From: Sphingobacterium litopenaei
GTDB lineage: Bacteria > Bacteroidota > Bacteroidia > Sphingobacteriales > Sphingobacteriaceae
Length of the DNA: 64,000 nucleotides
Direction: 5' to 3'
NCBI RefSeq assembly: GCF_014692495.1
Contig: NZ_JACOIJ010000003.1
Location: 159,581-223,580 of the forward strand
Part shown: positions 38,687 to 48,295 of the stretch, in pieces
Layout: every line of letters begins with the position of its first letter
Position numbering within the stretch: position 1 is the stretch's first letter
Notes under the pieces: model-generated
Seen by the model: the letters and a program-made list of their open reading frames with translations, nothing else
What the model was told of the DNA's origin: nothing
Database searches by the model: none
Position numbers and translations under genes: made by a program

Positions 38687-39640
38687 ATGAGAAAATTTTT
38701 GATACTCGTTACATTTCTTTTTTTAGAGCTAAATGCTTTTAGTCAACAAAACCCCGTTTTCCCAGGAAATTATGCAGATCCTGAAGCAATTATTTATAAT
38801 AATACCTACTGGATTTATCCTACATATTCGGCACCTTATGAGGAACAAATTAAGTTTGATGCCTTTTCCTCGAAAGATTTGGCTACATGGACTAAACATG
38901 CTAATATCTTAGACAATAAAGAAATAAAATGGGCAAAGCGTGCGATGTGGGCGCCTTCAGTAATTGAGAATAATGGGAAATATTATTTTTTCTTTGCAGC
39001 CAATGATGTCCATCAAGGAGAAGTAGGCGGAATTGGAGTAGCTGTAGCAGACAAACCCGAGGGGCCATACAAAGATTTATTAGGAAAACCATTAATTAGT
39101 GATATCATCAATGGCGCCCAACCTATTGACCAGTTTGTATTTAAGGATAAGGACGGCACATTTTATATGTATTATGGTGGTTGGAAACATTGCAATGTGG
39201 TGAAATTAAGTTCTGATTTTACTAAATTGATTCCTTTTGATGATGGAACATATTATAAAGAGGTTACTCCTAAAGATTATGTAGAAGGTCCAATTATGTT
39301 TATCAAAGACGGAAAATATTACTTTATGTGGTCAGAAGGTGGATGGACTGGACCTGATTATAAAGTAGCTTACGCAATTGCGGATAATCCTCTAGGCCCA
39401 TTTGAAAGGGTAAATACCATTCTCGAACAAGACCCAAATATTGCTACTGGTGCTGGACATCATTCGGTTATCAAAATTCCTAATAAAGAAAAATATTACA
39501 TTGTGTATCACCGAAGACCTTTAGGAAAAACAAGTGCACACGATAGAGTTACCTGTATAGACGAAATGAAATTTGACAAAGATGGAAAAATCATTCCAGT
39601 CAAAATGACTTTCGAAGGTGTGAAACATATGTTGAAATAA
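38687..39640 (+). CDS. Secreted glycoside hydrolase family 43 protein
   Basis: I place the start at 38687 rather than the in-frame ATG 14 codons upstream, because MRKFLILVTFLFLELNAFSQ is a standard signal peptide. The 317-aa product is a single five-bladed beta-propeller with the GH43 catalytic triad: Asp31 (GNYADPEAI, general base), Asp148 (PIDQFVF, pKa modulator) and Glu200 (YVEGPIMF, general acid). A late GAGHHSVI motif and VYHRRP are also typical. It probably cleaves arabinose- or xylose-containing glycans in the periplasm. No SusCD genes adjoin, but two Gfo/Idh/MocA oxidoreductases are convergent downstream. Confidence 0.93.
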   Translation: MRKFLILVTFLFLELNAFSQQNPVFPGNYADPEAIIYNNTYWIYPTYSAPYEEQIKFDAFSSKDLATWTKHANILDNKEIKWAKRAMWAPSVIENNGKYYFFFAANDVHQGEVGGIGVAVADKPEGPYKDLLGKPLISDIINGAQPIDQFVFKDKDGTFYMYYGGWKHCNVVKLSSDFTKLIPFDDGTYYKEVTPKDYVEGPIMFIKDGKYYFMWSEGGWTGPDYKVAYAIADNPLGPFERVNTILEQDPNIATGAGHHSVIKIPNKEKYYIVYHRRPLGKTSAHDRVTCIDEMKFDKDGKIIPVKMTFEGVKHMLK

Positions 39641-39677
39641 TAAATGTCCCTTATTTATTTAAGGGACATTTATTATT
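39636..39677. terminator. Bidirectional terminator between GH43 and oxidoreductase genes
   Basis: A 17-bp stem (AATAATAAATGTCCCTT, loop ATTTATTT, and its inverse) includes the GH43 stop codon. Confidence 0.85.
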
Positions 39678-39695
39678 AAATATCTTTAGTTGGTA

Positions 39696-40766
39696 TTATA
39701 GCTTAACTATTTCCCCAGTTCTGACGCTTTCATCACAAGCTAATGCAATTTTTAAACTATTTAGCGCATCGTCCATCGATTTGGATATATCGAAATCATT
39801 AATAATTGCTTCGTAAAAGAACCTCTGTTCACGATTGCACAATTCTTGATGATCGGGCTCATCCGTCAAATTAATCCATTTATCTTCTTGTAAAAAGTTA
39901 TTATTTGAATCGACAGCTGCATGATGTACCCGTATGGACTCGGTTTTGGTGTGCGCTTCTATAGAATCGGACTTTCCATCCTTTGATGCTTCTTTTGCAA
40001 CGATGGAAACAGAACCTTTTGGCCCAAATACATCTTTCACAAAAAAAGCAGTTTGGCTAACCATAGGCCCCCATCCAGCTTCATACCAACCAACAGACCC
40101 ATCATCAAAACGAATCTGCAATTGGCCATAATTATAATTGTCCGTCGGAATATCTTCCGTCAAGCGAGCACCTATAGCTGAAACTGAAATAGGTTTAGCA
40201 GTTGTCATTTGACACATCACATCAATATAATGTACTCCACAATCTACAATTGGACTCAAGCTCTTCATCAAATTACGATGCACGTCCCACATATAACCTT
40301 GGCTTTGCTGATTGAGATTCATGCGAAATACTAACGGTGAACCTAGTTTTTTTCCTTCCTCAATAAAACGCATCCAAGAAGGGTGATGTCTTAGAATATA
40401 TCCTACGACCAACTTCTTACCTGCCTTATTAGCCGCATCGATCACGCGTTGAGCACCAACAACAGTATCCGCTAAAGGTTTTTCAATAAAAACATGCGCG
40501 CCTGCTTCAAACGCTTTTACGGCATATTCTTCATGCGTATCGGGATAAGTCGAAATGCACACAGCATCAGGTTTTGTTTCGACTAAAGCTTCTTCATAAT
40601 CTTCAAACAAATTGTAATCTGATCCTAAACTCTGCTGAAGCGCTAATTTACTATTACCTCGTGATACTAAACCGGCTATTTCAAATTCTGGAAAATCGTG
40701 GTAAGCTTTTGCATGAGAAGCCCCCATATTGCCACAACCTACTACTAATATTTTAATCTTCTCCAT
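39696..40766 (-). CDS. Gfo/Idh/MocA family oxidoreductase
   Basis: The 356-aa protein has an N-terminal NAD(P)-binding Rossmann fold (ILVVGCGNMGASHAKAY) and the family motifs DAVCISTYPDTH and VFIEKPLAD (Lys of EKP). YILRHHPSW begins the substrate domain, and CGVHYIDVMCQM holds the catalytic His region. It has no signal peptide, so it is cytoplasmic. The start codon overlaps the stop of the upstream oxidoreductase gene by one base (TAATG), so the two are translationally coupled. The substrate, probably a sugar or inositol derivative, is unknown. Confidence 0.92.
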   Translation of the reverse strand: MEKIKILVVGCGNMGASHAKAYHDFPEFEIAGLVSRGNSKLALQQSLGSDYNLFEDYEEALVETKPDAVCISTYPDTHEEYAVKAFEAGAHVFIEKPLADTVVGAQRVIDAANKAGKKLVVGYILRHHPSWMRFIEEGKKLGSPLVFRMNLNQQSQGYMWDVHRNLMKSLSPIVDCGVHYIDVMCQMTTAKPISVSAIGARLTEDIPTDNYNYGQLQIRFDDGSVGWYEAGWGPMVSQTAFFVKDVFGPKGSVSIVAKEASKDGKSDSIEAHTKTESIRVHHAAVDSNNNFLQEDKWINLTDEPDHQELCNREQRFFYEAIINDFDISKSMDDALNSLKIALACDESVRTGEIVKL

Positions 40767-42037
40767 TATACAAATGATTTCATGCCTGGTCTAGCAATTT
40801 CCATATTGTCCGCAGGCATATCCCAAGAAAAATCTTTAGAAAGCGGACTAAGCACTTCTTTGGAAGACATAATTTGCTCGTAAGTGATGCGTTTACCTGT
40901 GTAAGCTGAGATTTTACCCCAAATGGCCAATAAGGTAGAATTTACCATATGATCACCATCATTTATTACGTTACCTGAGCGCACCGCTGCTAAAAGCTCA
41001 TCGTGCTGCGTTTGGTACATATTATTAGAATTGCCTGAAAACTCGTACGGCTTTTCTCCGTGAATTTTATAAGAACTCATCAGGTTAACTTCAACATTTC
41101 CCTTAGAACCCAAAACCTCTACAGAATTACGACTATCTGTTCCGCTTTGTTGTCTTCCAAAATGTACTCCTTTCACCCCATTCCCATAATCATATTCTAC
41201 TGCAAAATGATCGAAACCATTGCCAATAGCATCCCATTTCCATGTTTGTCTTCCACCAGTTGCAAACACAGATTTTGGCAATTTATTATTCATAATCCAA
41301 TTCATATAATCCAGACTATGAACAGTTTGTTCTACGATTAGATCTGCAGCATAACGCTGGAAATAATACCAGTTTTTTAATTGATACTGCATTTCATTAT
41401 AAGAAGCTAGACGTAGTTTTAACGTATTCTCGCCACCACACCTAAAAGTAGTCACCGATTTTACCTCCCCAATATCGCCTTCCGCTACACGTTTCATAAT
41501 TTCACGATTGGGCGTCAAATAGCGAAAACAGAATCCAGACACAATATTTAAATTCTTCTCTTTCGCAATTTTTACTGTTTCCATCACACGTTTAAGTCCA
41601 GGGATATCAATCGCTACAGGTTTTTCGCAAAAAATATGTTTGCCTTTTGATACCGCATATTCAATATGATCAGGTCTGAAGTTTGGCGGACTGCACAATA
41701 AAACTATATCAACATCGGTATCTATAAGATCTTTGTAACTTTCGAAACCCAAAAATTGTCTTTCTTTAGGCACATCAACTCTTGCACTATCCTTTTTCAT
41801 CGCAAGTTTCAATGCTTGATCCACTTGCTCCGGAAAAACATCAGCCAAAGCTGTAATAATAACATCAGGATCTGCAGACATAGCCTGTATTAGTGCACCT
41901 ACTCCTCTACCCCCACAACCTATCAATCCTACTTTAATTTTTCTATTCAGGTTTATTGAATTGGCCATAGATGCAAAAGGCAAAGTGCCTAGTACAAGAC
42001 CACTTGTTTTAATAAAATTTCGTCTAGAATATTTCAT
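40766..42037 (-). CDS. Gfo/Idh/MocA family oxidoreductase with Tat signal
   Basis: The 423-aa protein begins with a twin-arginine signal (MKYSRRNFIKTSGLVLG, then PFASMANS), so it is exported folded with its NAD(P) cofactor. The Rossmann motif IKVGLIGCGGRGVGAL is followed by VLLCSPPNFRPDH, IFCEKPVAID, SGFCFRYLTPN and VEQTVHSLDYMNW. The C-terminus is typical of the secreted Bacteroidetes branch of the family. In this branch, exported members often act on glycan-derived sugars, including oxidation-based glycosidases such as GH109 relatives; whether that applies here is inference. It is coupled to the next oxidoreductase. Confidence 0.92.
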   Translation of the reverse strand: MKYSRRNFIKTSGLVLGTLPFASMANSINLNRKIKVGLIGCGGRGVGALIQAMSADPDVIITALADVFPEQVDQALKLAMKKDSARVDVPKERQFLGFESYKDLIDTDVDIVLLCSPPNFRPDHIEYAVSKGKHIFCEKPVAIDIPGLKRVMETVKIAKEKNLNIVSGFCFRYLTPNREIMKRVAEGDIGEVKSVTTFRCGGENTLKLRLASYNEMQYQLKNWYYFQRYAADLIVEQTVHSLDYMNWIMNNKLPKSVFATGGRQTWKWDAIGNGFDHFAVEYDYGNGVKGVHFGRQQSGTDSRNSVEVLGSKGNVEVNLMSSYKIHGEKPYEFSGNSNNMYQTQHDELLAAVRSGNVINDGDHMVNSTLLAIWGKISAYTGKRITYEQIMSSKEVLSPLSKDFSWDMPADNMEIARPGMKSFV

Positions 42038-42153
42038 ACGTTAAATATGCAACTTTATATAATTTTTAGGAAGTTGAAAGTCATTACTTTCTGTTTTTAT
42101 TACCAAAAACATCAAAAATATTACATATTTTCACAGCATTTTAATGATAAACC

Positions 42154-43416
42154 ATGGAAAGCGTACAACAAATAGAACCACTTATCACCAATAATACTGT
42201 GATTGTCGGTATACTGATGGCAATCTTAGGATTAGTTTTTTATACTTCTGGAATCAATAACAAATTCATAAAAGGCTTTTATGATATTATCCCCCCTTTA
42301 CTTTTATGCTATTTTTTACCCGGAGTTTTAAATTCATTTCATGTATTTGACGGAGCTAATTCTCCATTAACAACTATCGGAAGTCGCTATTTCCTTCCTG
42401 CATGTTTGATTTTGTTTATTCTTAATTTGGATATTAAAGAAATGTGGGCCCTACGCAAAAGGGCGGGATTGATGTTCATTACCGGAACAGTCGGAATATT
42501 ACTCGGAGGACCATTAGCGGTTTACCTTACATCATTAGTAGCTCCACAAGTAGTTGGAGGCTCTGGTCCGGATGAAGTTTGGCGAGGTCTGGGTTCACTT
42601 GCAGGGTCTTGGATTGGTGGTAGCGCTAACCAAGTCGCATTAAAAGAAATCCTTCAACCTTCACCGAAGCTTTTTTCTTCTATTATTGCAGTCGACGTAT
42701 TCGTAGCATACACTTGGATGGCACTTTTATTATATGGTGCGAGCAAAAGCAAATTGATGGATAAATTTTTCAAGGCTGACGCACGAGATGTAGATGAATT
42801 AATGGTGAAATTGGAGAAAAAAGCGAAAGAAAATGCTAAAATGCCAGAAACTAAAGATATCATAATTATGTTATCAGTGGCATTTGCTGGAACAGGGTTG
42901 GCTACCTTTTTGGCTGAGCCAGTAGCTGCTTACATTATGGTTAACTATCCTCAATTAGAGACCTTCTCTTTGACCAATACATTTTTTTGGATAATACTAT
43001 TTGCTACTATTATCAGTGTTTGTCTTTCTTTTACACCTTTGCGTAAACTAGAAAATGTAGGCGCCTCCAAAATGGGAACAGCCTTGTTGTACATGTTGAT
43101 CGTCACTATCGGTATGCAAATGGACATTTTGGCCATTCTCCAAAACCCTGGATTATTTATTGTTGGTATCCTTTGGATTTCATTCCACGCCTTACTTCTA
43201 TTTATAGTAGCTAAAATCTTTAAAATTCCTTTCTTCTACTATGCCGTAGGAAGTATGGCAAATGTTGGAGGAGTGGCATCGGCATCAGTAATGTCAGCTG
43301 CCTTCCATCCTTCTCTGATTTCCGTCGGTGTCATTTTATCGGTGTTTAGCTACGCTATTGGAACCTATGCTGGTTGGTTAACGGCTATATTAATGCAGTT
43401 AGCCTCTCCAATTTAA
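42154..43416 (+). CDS. DUF819 family membrane protein
   Basis: The 420-aa integral membrane protein has about 11 TM helices. Diagnostic segments are GIINNKFIKGFYD-like region near residues 35-45, LILFILNLDIKEMWALRKRAG, GSLAGSWIGGSANQVALKE, and near the end YYAVGSMANVGGVASASVMSAAFHPSLISVGV. DUF819 proteins are putative transporters related to keratan/gluconate-type symporters, with no confirmed substrate. It is a single transcription unit with its own terminator. Confidence 0.9.
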   Translation: MESVQQIEPLITNNTVIVGILMAILGLVFYTSGINNKFIKGFYDIIPPLLLCYFLPGVLNSFHVFDGANSPLTTIGSRYFLPACLILFILNLDIKEMWALRKRAGLMFITGTVGILLGGPLAVYLTSLVAPQVVGGSGPDEVWRGLGSLAGSWIGGSANQVALKEILQPSPKLFSSIIAVDVFVAYTWMALLLYGASKSKLMDKFFKADARDVDELMVKLEKKAKENAKMPETKDIIIMLSVAFAGTGLATFLAEPVAAYIMVNYPQLETFSLTNTFFWIILFATIISVCLSFTPLRKLENVGASKMGTALLYMLIVTIGMQMDILAILQNPGLFIVGILWISFHALLLFIVAKIFKIPFFYYAVGSMANVGGVASASVMSAAFHPSLISVGVILSVFSYAIGTYAGWLTAILMQLASPI

Positions 43417-43438
43417 TATATAAAAATATTCAGGACTA

Positions 43439-43472
43439 AAAAGAGCGATAAAATAGGTTTTATCGCTCTTTT
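43439..43472 (+). terminator. Intrinsic terminator of the DUF819 gene
   Basis: The 15-bp perfect stem AAAAGAGCGATAAAA / TTTTATCGCTCTTTT has loop TAGG. Confidence 0.92.
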
Positions 43473-43533
43473 ACTTTAAGGTTTAAGCCTATAAATTGAT
43501 ATTAATTACTATTTTAGGGCATATGAATTAATT

Positions 43534-43977
43534 ATGAACGACAACATCTATTATGAAGGACAGGTGCTATGGAGTCAAATAGACGCTAATAGACACCTTA
43601 GACATTCCGCTTATGCCGATTTTTGTGCCCAAGCCCGAAGCAATATGTTAAACAAAATAGGATTATCGTTAGATGAATTTGCTAAAAATAAAATTGGTCC
43701 TATTCTTTTTCGCGAAGAACTCATTTACCATCGTGAAGTTAAGCTAGACGAGTTCATCAAAGTATCCACAGAACTAAGTAAAATCAATACGATAAACGGT
43801 AGATTTTCCTTCCAACATAAAATTTTAAAATCAAACGGAGATGTAGCTGCTACCGTAAATGTAGATGGCGCTTGGCTTGATTTAGTTGCACGCAAACTCA
43901 CAACCCTGCCCGAAAACTGGAAACCTATTTTACAAAACATCCCTAAAACTTCTGATTACATCGAAATAAATGAATAA
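43534..43977 (+). CDS. Acyl-CoA thioesterase (hotdog fold, 4HBT family)
   Basis: The 147-aa product has the hotdog core: QVLWSQIDANRHLRHSAYADFCAQAR (Asp17, the usual 4HBT active-site Asp, Asn19, His21), followed by VKLDEFIKVSTELSKI and AATVNVDGAWLDLVARKLT. It probably hydrolyses an acyl-CoA in the cytoplasm; chain length is unknown. Its 3' end overlaps the start of the M1 peptidase gene by 8 nt, so the two are translationally coupled. Confidence 0.88.
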   Translation: MNDNIYYEGQVLWSQIDANRHLRHSAYADFCAQARSNMLNKIGLSLDEFAKNKIGPILFREELIYHREVKLDEFIKVSTELSKINTINGRFSFQHKILKSNGDVAATVNVDGAWLDLVARKLTTLPENWKPILQNIPKTSDYIEINE

Positions 43978-45637
43978 AACTTTTTTTGCAAGTACGATTA
44001 TTGCTGCATTCTGCCTTACTTCTGCCCCATCCAAAGCGCAATTGATGCGCGCAAAAGATCTATATAATAAAGCTGATTCTCTTCGAGGACAATTAACACC
44101 ATTAAGGACCTGTTATGATGTCCAATTCTACCATTTGGATATCAAAGTAGATATCGATAATAAATTTATATCTGGCTCTAACCTATTTAAAGTTAAAGCA
44201 ATTCAGGATTTTAAGAAATTACAATTTGACCTATTCGATAATTTATCGGTAGACAAAGTGGAATATGAAGGACAGAATCTAGCGTTCACGAGAGAATACA
44301 ATGCCGTTTTTGTCACATTTCCTAAAACAATTAAGAAAGGTACAGTAGAAACCTTCAAAGTATATTATTCCGGAAATCCTATTCAAGCTACCCGTGCTCC
44401 ATGGGATGGTGGTTTTGATTGGAAAAAAGACAGTAATGGAAAACCTTTTGTAGCTACAGCTGTGCAAGGTCTTGGTGCTAGTGCATGGTGGCCAAATAAG
44501 GATCATCAATCCGATGAACCTGATAGTATGCTTATATCGGTAGCCGTTCCAAAAGAACTCATGAACGTGTCCAACGGAAGGCTGATAAAAGTAGATTCGC
44601 TGCAAGATGGATATACCAAATACCATTGGCGAGTAGTTAATCCGATTAACAACTACAATGTCTCTTTGAATATCGGCGACTACGTACGATTTCGGCAAAA
44701 AATCAAAACAGAAGATGGGATGATGGATGCGGACTATTATATTCTCCGCGAGAATGACACCGAAGAAAAAAGAGCGCACTTGAAGAAAAATGTTGCACAA
44801 ACATTAGAAGCTTTTGAATATTGGTTTGGTCCTTACCCTTTCTACGAAGACAGTTATAAAATTGTGGAAACGGCGCATTTGGGAATGGAACATCAATCTG
44901 CTATTGCTTATGGCAACAAGTATCAGAATGGCTATTTAGGAAGAGATGGATCCAATACGGGTTGGGGTAAAAAATGGGATTTCATTGTCGTTCACGAAAG
45001 CGGTCATGAGTGGTTTGGAAACAATATCACGGCAAAAGATATCGCTGATATGTGGATACATGAGAGTTTTACCAATTATTCCGAATCTTTATTTATAGAA
45101 TATTTTTATGGTAAAAAACCTGGGCAAGACTATGTGTATGGAAATCGTAGCGGAATCTTAAATGATAAACCTATGCAAGGTCCTTACCATGTCAACAAAG
45201 AAGGATCAGGAGATATGTATGTCAAAGGCGGCGTATTTTGGAATATGATACGAACTATGGTGGATGACGATACCAAATGGCGGTTTATCTTGAGAAGTTT
45301 AAATAAAGATTTCAAACACAATCAGGTAGATTATAATGATATTGTTAATTATATTTCCAAGCATTCTGCGCTGGATTTAAGCAAGGTATTTGAGCAGTAT
45401 GTTCAAACCAACGTTATTCCTACTCTTGAAATAAAGTTTAACTCTAATGGCGAGGCTTTAGGTCGATGGAAAACAAATGTTAAAGAATTCAAAATGCCAA
45501 TTCATTTAGGTACGGAAAATATACTCAAGCGAGTAATATTAACGGACACTTTTTCAAAAATAAACATTGAAGGATTGAAAAAAGACAACCTAAAAGTAGA
45601 TACATTCAACTACTACATAAAATTGGATGTGCAATAA
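43970..45637 (+). CDS. Secreted M1 family metallopeptidase
   Basis: The 555-aa protein has a signal peptide (STIIAAFCLTSAPSKAQ). An N-terminal beta-domain (YDVQFYHLDIKVDIDNKFISG) precedes the gluzincin catalytic domain. The zinc site is complete: His342-Glu343-Ser-Gly-His346 and Glu365 (HEXXH-x18-E) in VHESGHEWFGN and WIHESFTNY. The exopeptidase GxMEN motif appears as GMEHQSAIAYG, a variant in which the Asn of GAMEN is replaced. It is shorter than canonical M1 enzymes because the C-terminal ARM-repeat domain is reduced, as in many Bacteroidetes members. It should release N-terminal amino acids in the periplasm. Confidence 0.93.
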   Translation: MNKTFFASTIIAAFCLTSAPSKAQLMRAKDLYNKADSLRGQLTPLRTCYDVQFYHLDIKVDIDNKFISGSNLFKVKAIQDFKKLQFDLFDNLSVDKVEYEGQNLAFTREYNAVFVTFPKTIKKGTVETFKVYYSGNPIQATRAPWDGGFDWKKDSNGKPFVATAVQGLGASAWWPNKDHQSDEPDSMLISVAVPKELMNVSNGRLIKVDSLQDGYTKYHWRVVNPINNYNVSLNIGDYVRFRQKIKTEDGMMDADYYILRENDTEEKRAHLKKNVAQTLEAFEYWFGPYPFYEDSYKIVETAHLGMEHQSAIAYGNKYQNGYLGRDGSNTGWGKKWDFIVVHESGHEWFGNNITAKDIADMWIHESFTNYSESLFIEYFYGKKPGQDYVYGNRSGILNDKPMQGPYHVNKEGSGDMYVKGGVFWNMIRTMVDDDTKWRFILRSLNKDFKHNQVDYNDIVNYISKHSALDLSKVFEQYVQTNVIPTLEIKFNSNGEALGRWKTNVKEFKMPIHLGTENILKRVILTDTFSKINIEGLKKDNLKVDTFNYYIKLDVQ

Positions 45638-45755
45638 TTCAATAAAAATGTGCGTTAAATACGGATACGAGAATAGAATATCGAATTGCTAATAAAAAAG
45701 AAAATTTATTATCGGTTTTTATCGTGAAGCTATTATCATAATCAGTTTTTTTAAT

Positions 45756-45763
45756 TAATTTTG
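45756..45763 (+). promoter_or_regulatory. Putative -7 box of mreB
   Basis: TAATTTTG (TAnnTTTG) lies 35 nt before mreB. There is no convincing -33 element. The remaining part of the 160-bp gap holds nothing else I can name. Confidence 0.4.
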
Positions 45764-45797
45764 TTCAAATTTTTCACAAAGAATCAGGACTTTTTAA

Positions 45798-46820
45798 ATG
45801 GGTTTATTCAATTGGTTTACGCAAGAAGTTGCGATTGACTTGGGGACGGCAAACACCCTAATTATACATAACGACAAAGTAGTAGTGGATGAACCTTCGA
45901 TAGTAGCATTTGATCGCACTACCAATAAAGTAATTGCTATTGGTAGACAAGCGATGCAAATGGAAGGTAAAACGCACGACAATATAAGAACAGTAAGACC
46001 TCTACGTGATGGTGTAATCGCTGACTTCACTGCAGCAGAAGCATTGATTCGCGGTATGGTGAAACTGGTTAACAATGGTAAATCTTGGTTTTTCCCATCA
46101 TTACGTATGGTGGTATGTATTCCTTCAGGTATTACTGAAGTTGAAAAACGTGCTGTACGTGATTCAGCAGAAATTGCGGGAGCTAAAGAAGTTTATCTTA
46201 TTCATGAGCCAATGGCTGCTGCCGTAGGTATTGGTATCGACGTAGAAGAACCTGTTGGTAATATGATTATTGATATCGGTGGTGGTACAACAGAAATTGC
46301 TGTTATAGCATTATCAGGTATTGTGTGTGATCAGTCTATTCGCGTAGCGGGTGACAACTTTGACTCGGATATCGTACAATACATCCGTCGTCAACATAAT
46401 ATCATGATTGGTGAGCGTACTGCTGAAAAAATTAAAATTGAAGTAGGTGCTGCATTACCAGAATTATCAGATCCGCCTGCGGATTTTGCAGTTCAAGGTC
46501 GTGACTTGATGACTGGTATTCCTAAACAAATTACAGTATCTTACACGGAGATAGCGCATTGTCTAGACAAATCAATTTCTAAAATTGAAGAAGCAATTCT
46601 AAAAGCTTTGGAGATCACTCCTCCTGAATTATCTGCAGATATTTACCAAACTGGTATTTATTTAACAGGTGGTGGAGCTTTATTAAGAGGGCTGGACAAA
46701 CGTATTCAAGCTAAGACAAAACTTCCAGTTCATGTGGCGGAGGATCCTCTTCGTGCGGTAGTTCGTGGTACTGGTATTGCGTTGAAAAACATTGGAAGAT
46801 TCAAATTCTTAATGCAATAA
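45798..46820 (+). CDS. mreB: Rod shape-determining protein MreB
   Basis: The 340-aa bacterial actin has phosphate 1 as VAIDLGTANTLI, phosphate 2 as NMIIDIGGGTTEIAVIAL, the connecting segments AVRDSAEIAGAKEVYLIHEPMAAA, and the adenosine motif YLTGGGALLRGLDKRI. It begins MGLFNWFTQE, an amphipathic membrane-binding start. MreB filaments guide lateral cell-wall synthesis. It heads the five-gene mreBCD-pbp2-rodA cluster but is separated from mreC by a 103-bp gap containing a strong hairpin. Confidence 0.98.
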   Translation: MGLFNWFTQEVAIDLGTANTLIIHNDKVVVDEPSIVAFDRTTNKVIAIGRQAMQMEGKTHDNIRTVRPLRDGVIADFTAAEALIRGMVKLVNNGKSWFFPSLRMVVCIPSGITEVEKRAVRDSAEIAGAKEVYLIHEPMAAAVGIGIDVEEPVGNMIIDIGGGTTEIAVIALSGIVCDQSIRVAGDNFDSDIVQYIRRQHNIMIGERTAEKIKIEVGAALPELSDPPADFAVQGRDLMTGIPKQITVSYTEIAHCLDKSISKIEEAILKALEITPPELSADIYQTGIYLTGGGALLRGLDKRIQAKTKLPVHVAEDPLRAVVRGTGIALKNIGRFKFLMQ

Positions 46821-46843
46821 TCTTCTCAATATAAAATATTTAG

Positions 46844-46881
46844 ACGCGATATAGAAAAGTATTACTTCTTCTATATCGCGT
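46844..46881 (+). terminator. Hairpin between mreB and mreC, possible partial terminator
   Basis: The 13-bp perfect stem ACGCGATATAGAA / TTCTATATCGCGT (46844-46856, 46869-46881) has a 12-nt loop. Only ATTTGTT follows, so termination may be incomplete, leaving mreB in excess over the downstream genes. Confidence 0.65.
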
Positions 46882-46923
46882 ATTTGTTAACAATAAATTT
46901 AAATTTAGTCAACACACCTTTTC

Positions 46924-47766
46924 ATGAAAAATTTGTGGCTCTTCTTAGTCCGATATAATGCCTTCTTTTGGTTTATACTATTTTTCGTGTTTTCATTAGC
47001 TCTTGTTGTTAACAACAATAATTATCAACGCTCTTCTTTTGTGAATTCTTCCAACGTCGTTGTTGGATCTTTCTATAGTAATGTCAATTCTTGGAAAGAA
47101 TACATGCATCTTGCCGAAGCAAATAAAGATTTGTTGGATGAGAATGCCTTACTAAGACATCAGTTGCAAGAAATGGTGGCAAAAGACAGTATTAATGAAC
47201 CATTGATTACAGATTCAATGGACAATCCAAGTCGTTATGAATTTGTCGTTGCATCTGTAGTAAATAATAGTGTACATCAACGAAGCAACTACATTACTAT
47301 CAATAAAGGATCTTTGGATGGTATAGAAAAAGATATGGGCGTTATTACTTCTAACGGTGTTGTTGGAACAGTTTTAAATGTTTCTCTGCACTTCAGTACC
47401 ATAAAATCCTTATTGCATCCAGATACCAAAATTTCTGTTTCAGTGGATTCCACGTCTTCAGCTTTTGGTTCATTAGTATGGGGAGATAATACAGAATCTA
47501 GATTTGCTATGGTTCGAGATATTCCTAACCACGTCAAATTGTATGTCGGACAACCAATCTATACTTCGGGATATTCGACTAAATTTCCGAAAGGAATAAA
47601 AGTGGGATATGTTGTTCAAACAGATATTGTTTCGGGTGGATCATTTAAGGATGTTCGAATCTTGTTGACTACAAAATTTGAGAAATTAACCCACGTCTAT
47701 ATAGTCAAAGACAAATTAGCGAAGGAAAAATTAGAGTTAGAATCATTAAACGAAGACAATGGGTAG
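46924..47766 (+). CDS. mreC: Rod shape-determining protein MreC
   Basis: The 280-aa protein has a short cytoplasmic start, one TM helix (AFFWFILFFVFSLALVVN), a coiled coil near 58-85 (HLAEANKDLLDENALLRHQLQEM), then the periplasmic beta-barrel domain with NYITINKGSLDGIEKDMGVITSNGVVGTV. It assembles as filaments that activate the PBP2-RodA synthase. It overlaps mreD by 8 nt. Confidence 0.95.
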   Translation: MKNLWLFLVRYNAFFWFILFFVFSLALVVNNNNYQRSSFVNSSNVVVGSFYSNVNSWKEYMHLAEANKDLLDENALLRHQLQEMVAKDSINEPLITDSMDNPSRYEFVVASVVNNSVHQRSNYITINKGSLDGIEKDMGVITSNGVVGTVLNVSLHFSTIKSLLHPDTKISVSVDSTSSAFGSLVWGDNTESRFAMVRDIPNHVKLYVGQPIYTSGYSTKFPKGIKVGYVVQTDIVSGGSFKDVRILLTTKFEKLTHVYIVKDKLAKEKLELESLNEDNG

Positions 47767-48283
47767 AATTATAATTTTTAATATCATTCGTTTTTTGGTG
47801 TTACTTATTCTGCAAGTAGCAGTGCTTAAAAATATAGGATATTACAATATAGCGGTAGCATTTCCATATATCCTCATCATTCTCTTATTACCTATTGGAT
47901 TACCAAATTTTTTGCTCTATACATTAGCATTTCTTACAGGATTATCCATTGATGCGTTTTACGACAGTATTGGTATACATGCTGCAGCTTGTGTAGCCTT
48001 AGCTTATTTCAGAATATTCTTTCATAAAATTACGATTGAATTGGATGAGCAAGAATCTTTCAATACACCTTCTTGGGGAAATATGGGTTTTAAATGGTAC
48101 AGTACCTATATCGTATTGTCTGTAGTAATTCATCATGTTGTTTTATTTTTTGTAGAAGCATTCTCTTTTTATAATTTTATACATACACTCCTTAGTATTG
48201 CATTAAGCGGGGTGTTTACATTAATATTAATATTTGTTATAAGCTTATTGACATACCACAAAAAGTCTCGTGTCATTAATTAA
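47759..48283 (+). CDS. mreD: Rod shape-determining protein MreD
   Basis: The 174-aa membrane protein has five to six TM helices. It has the MreD-like start (FNIIRFLVLLILQVAVLKNI) and TGLSIDAFYDSIGIHAAACVALAYF, with a DxF..G.H motif conserved in the Bacteroidetes branch. It overlaps mreC by 8 nt and lies 12 nt before the PBP2 gene. Sequence similarity within MreD is weak, but the position is diagnostic. Confidence 0.9.
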   Translation: MGRIIIFNIIRFLVLLILQVAVLKNIGYYNIAVAFPYILIILLLPIGLPNFLLYTLAFLTGLSIDAFYDSIGIHAAACVALAYFRIFFHKITIELDEQESFNTPSWGNMGFKWYSTYIVLSVVIHHVVLFFVEAFSFYNFIHTLLSIALSGVFTLILIFVISLLTYHKKSRVIN

Positions 48284-48295
48284 TAAGGTTCTTTC

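Noticed and set aside
40766..42037. GH109-type alpha-N-acetylgalactosaminidase assignment for the Tat-exported oxidoreductase
   Set aside because: The family resemblance is general to Gfo/Idh/MocA proteins; I cannot identify GH109-specific residues from sequence alone.
44279..44800. 173-aa ORF antisense to the M1 peptidase gene
   Set aside because: It mirrors a gene with intact catalytic motifs on the other strand; no domain or start context of its own.
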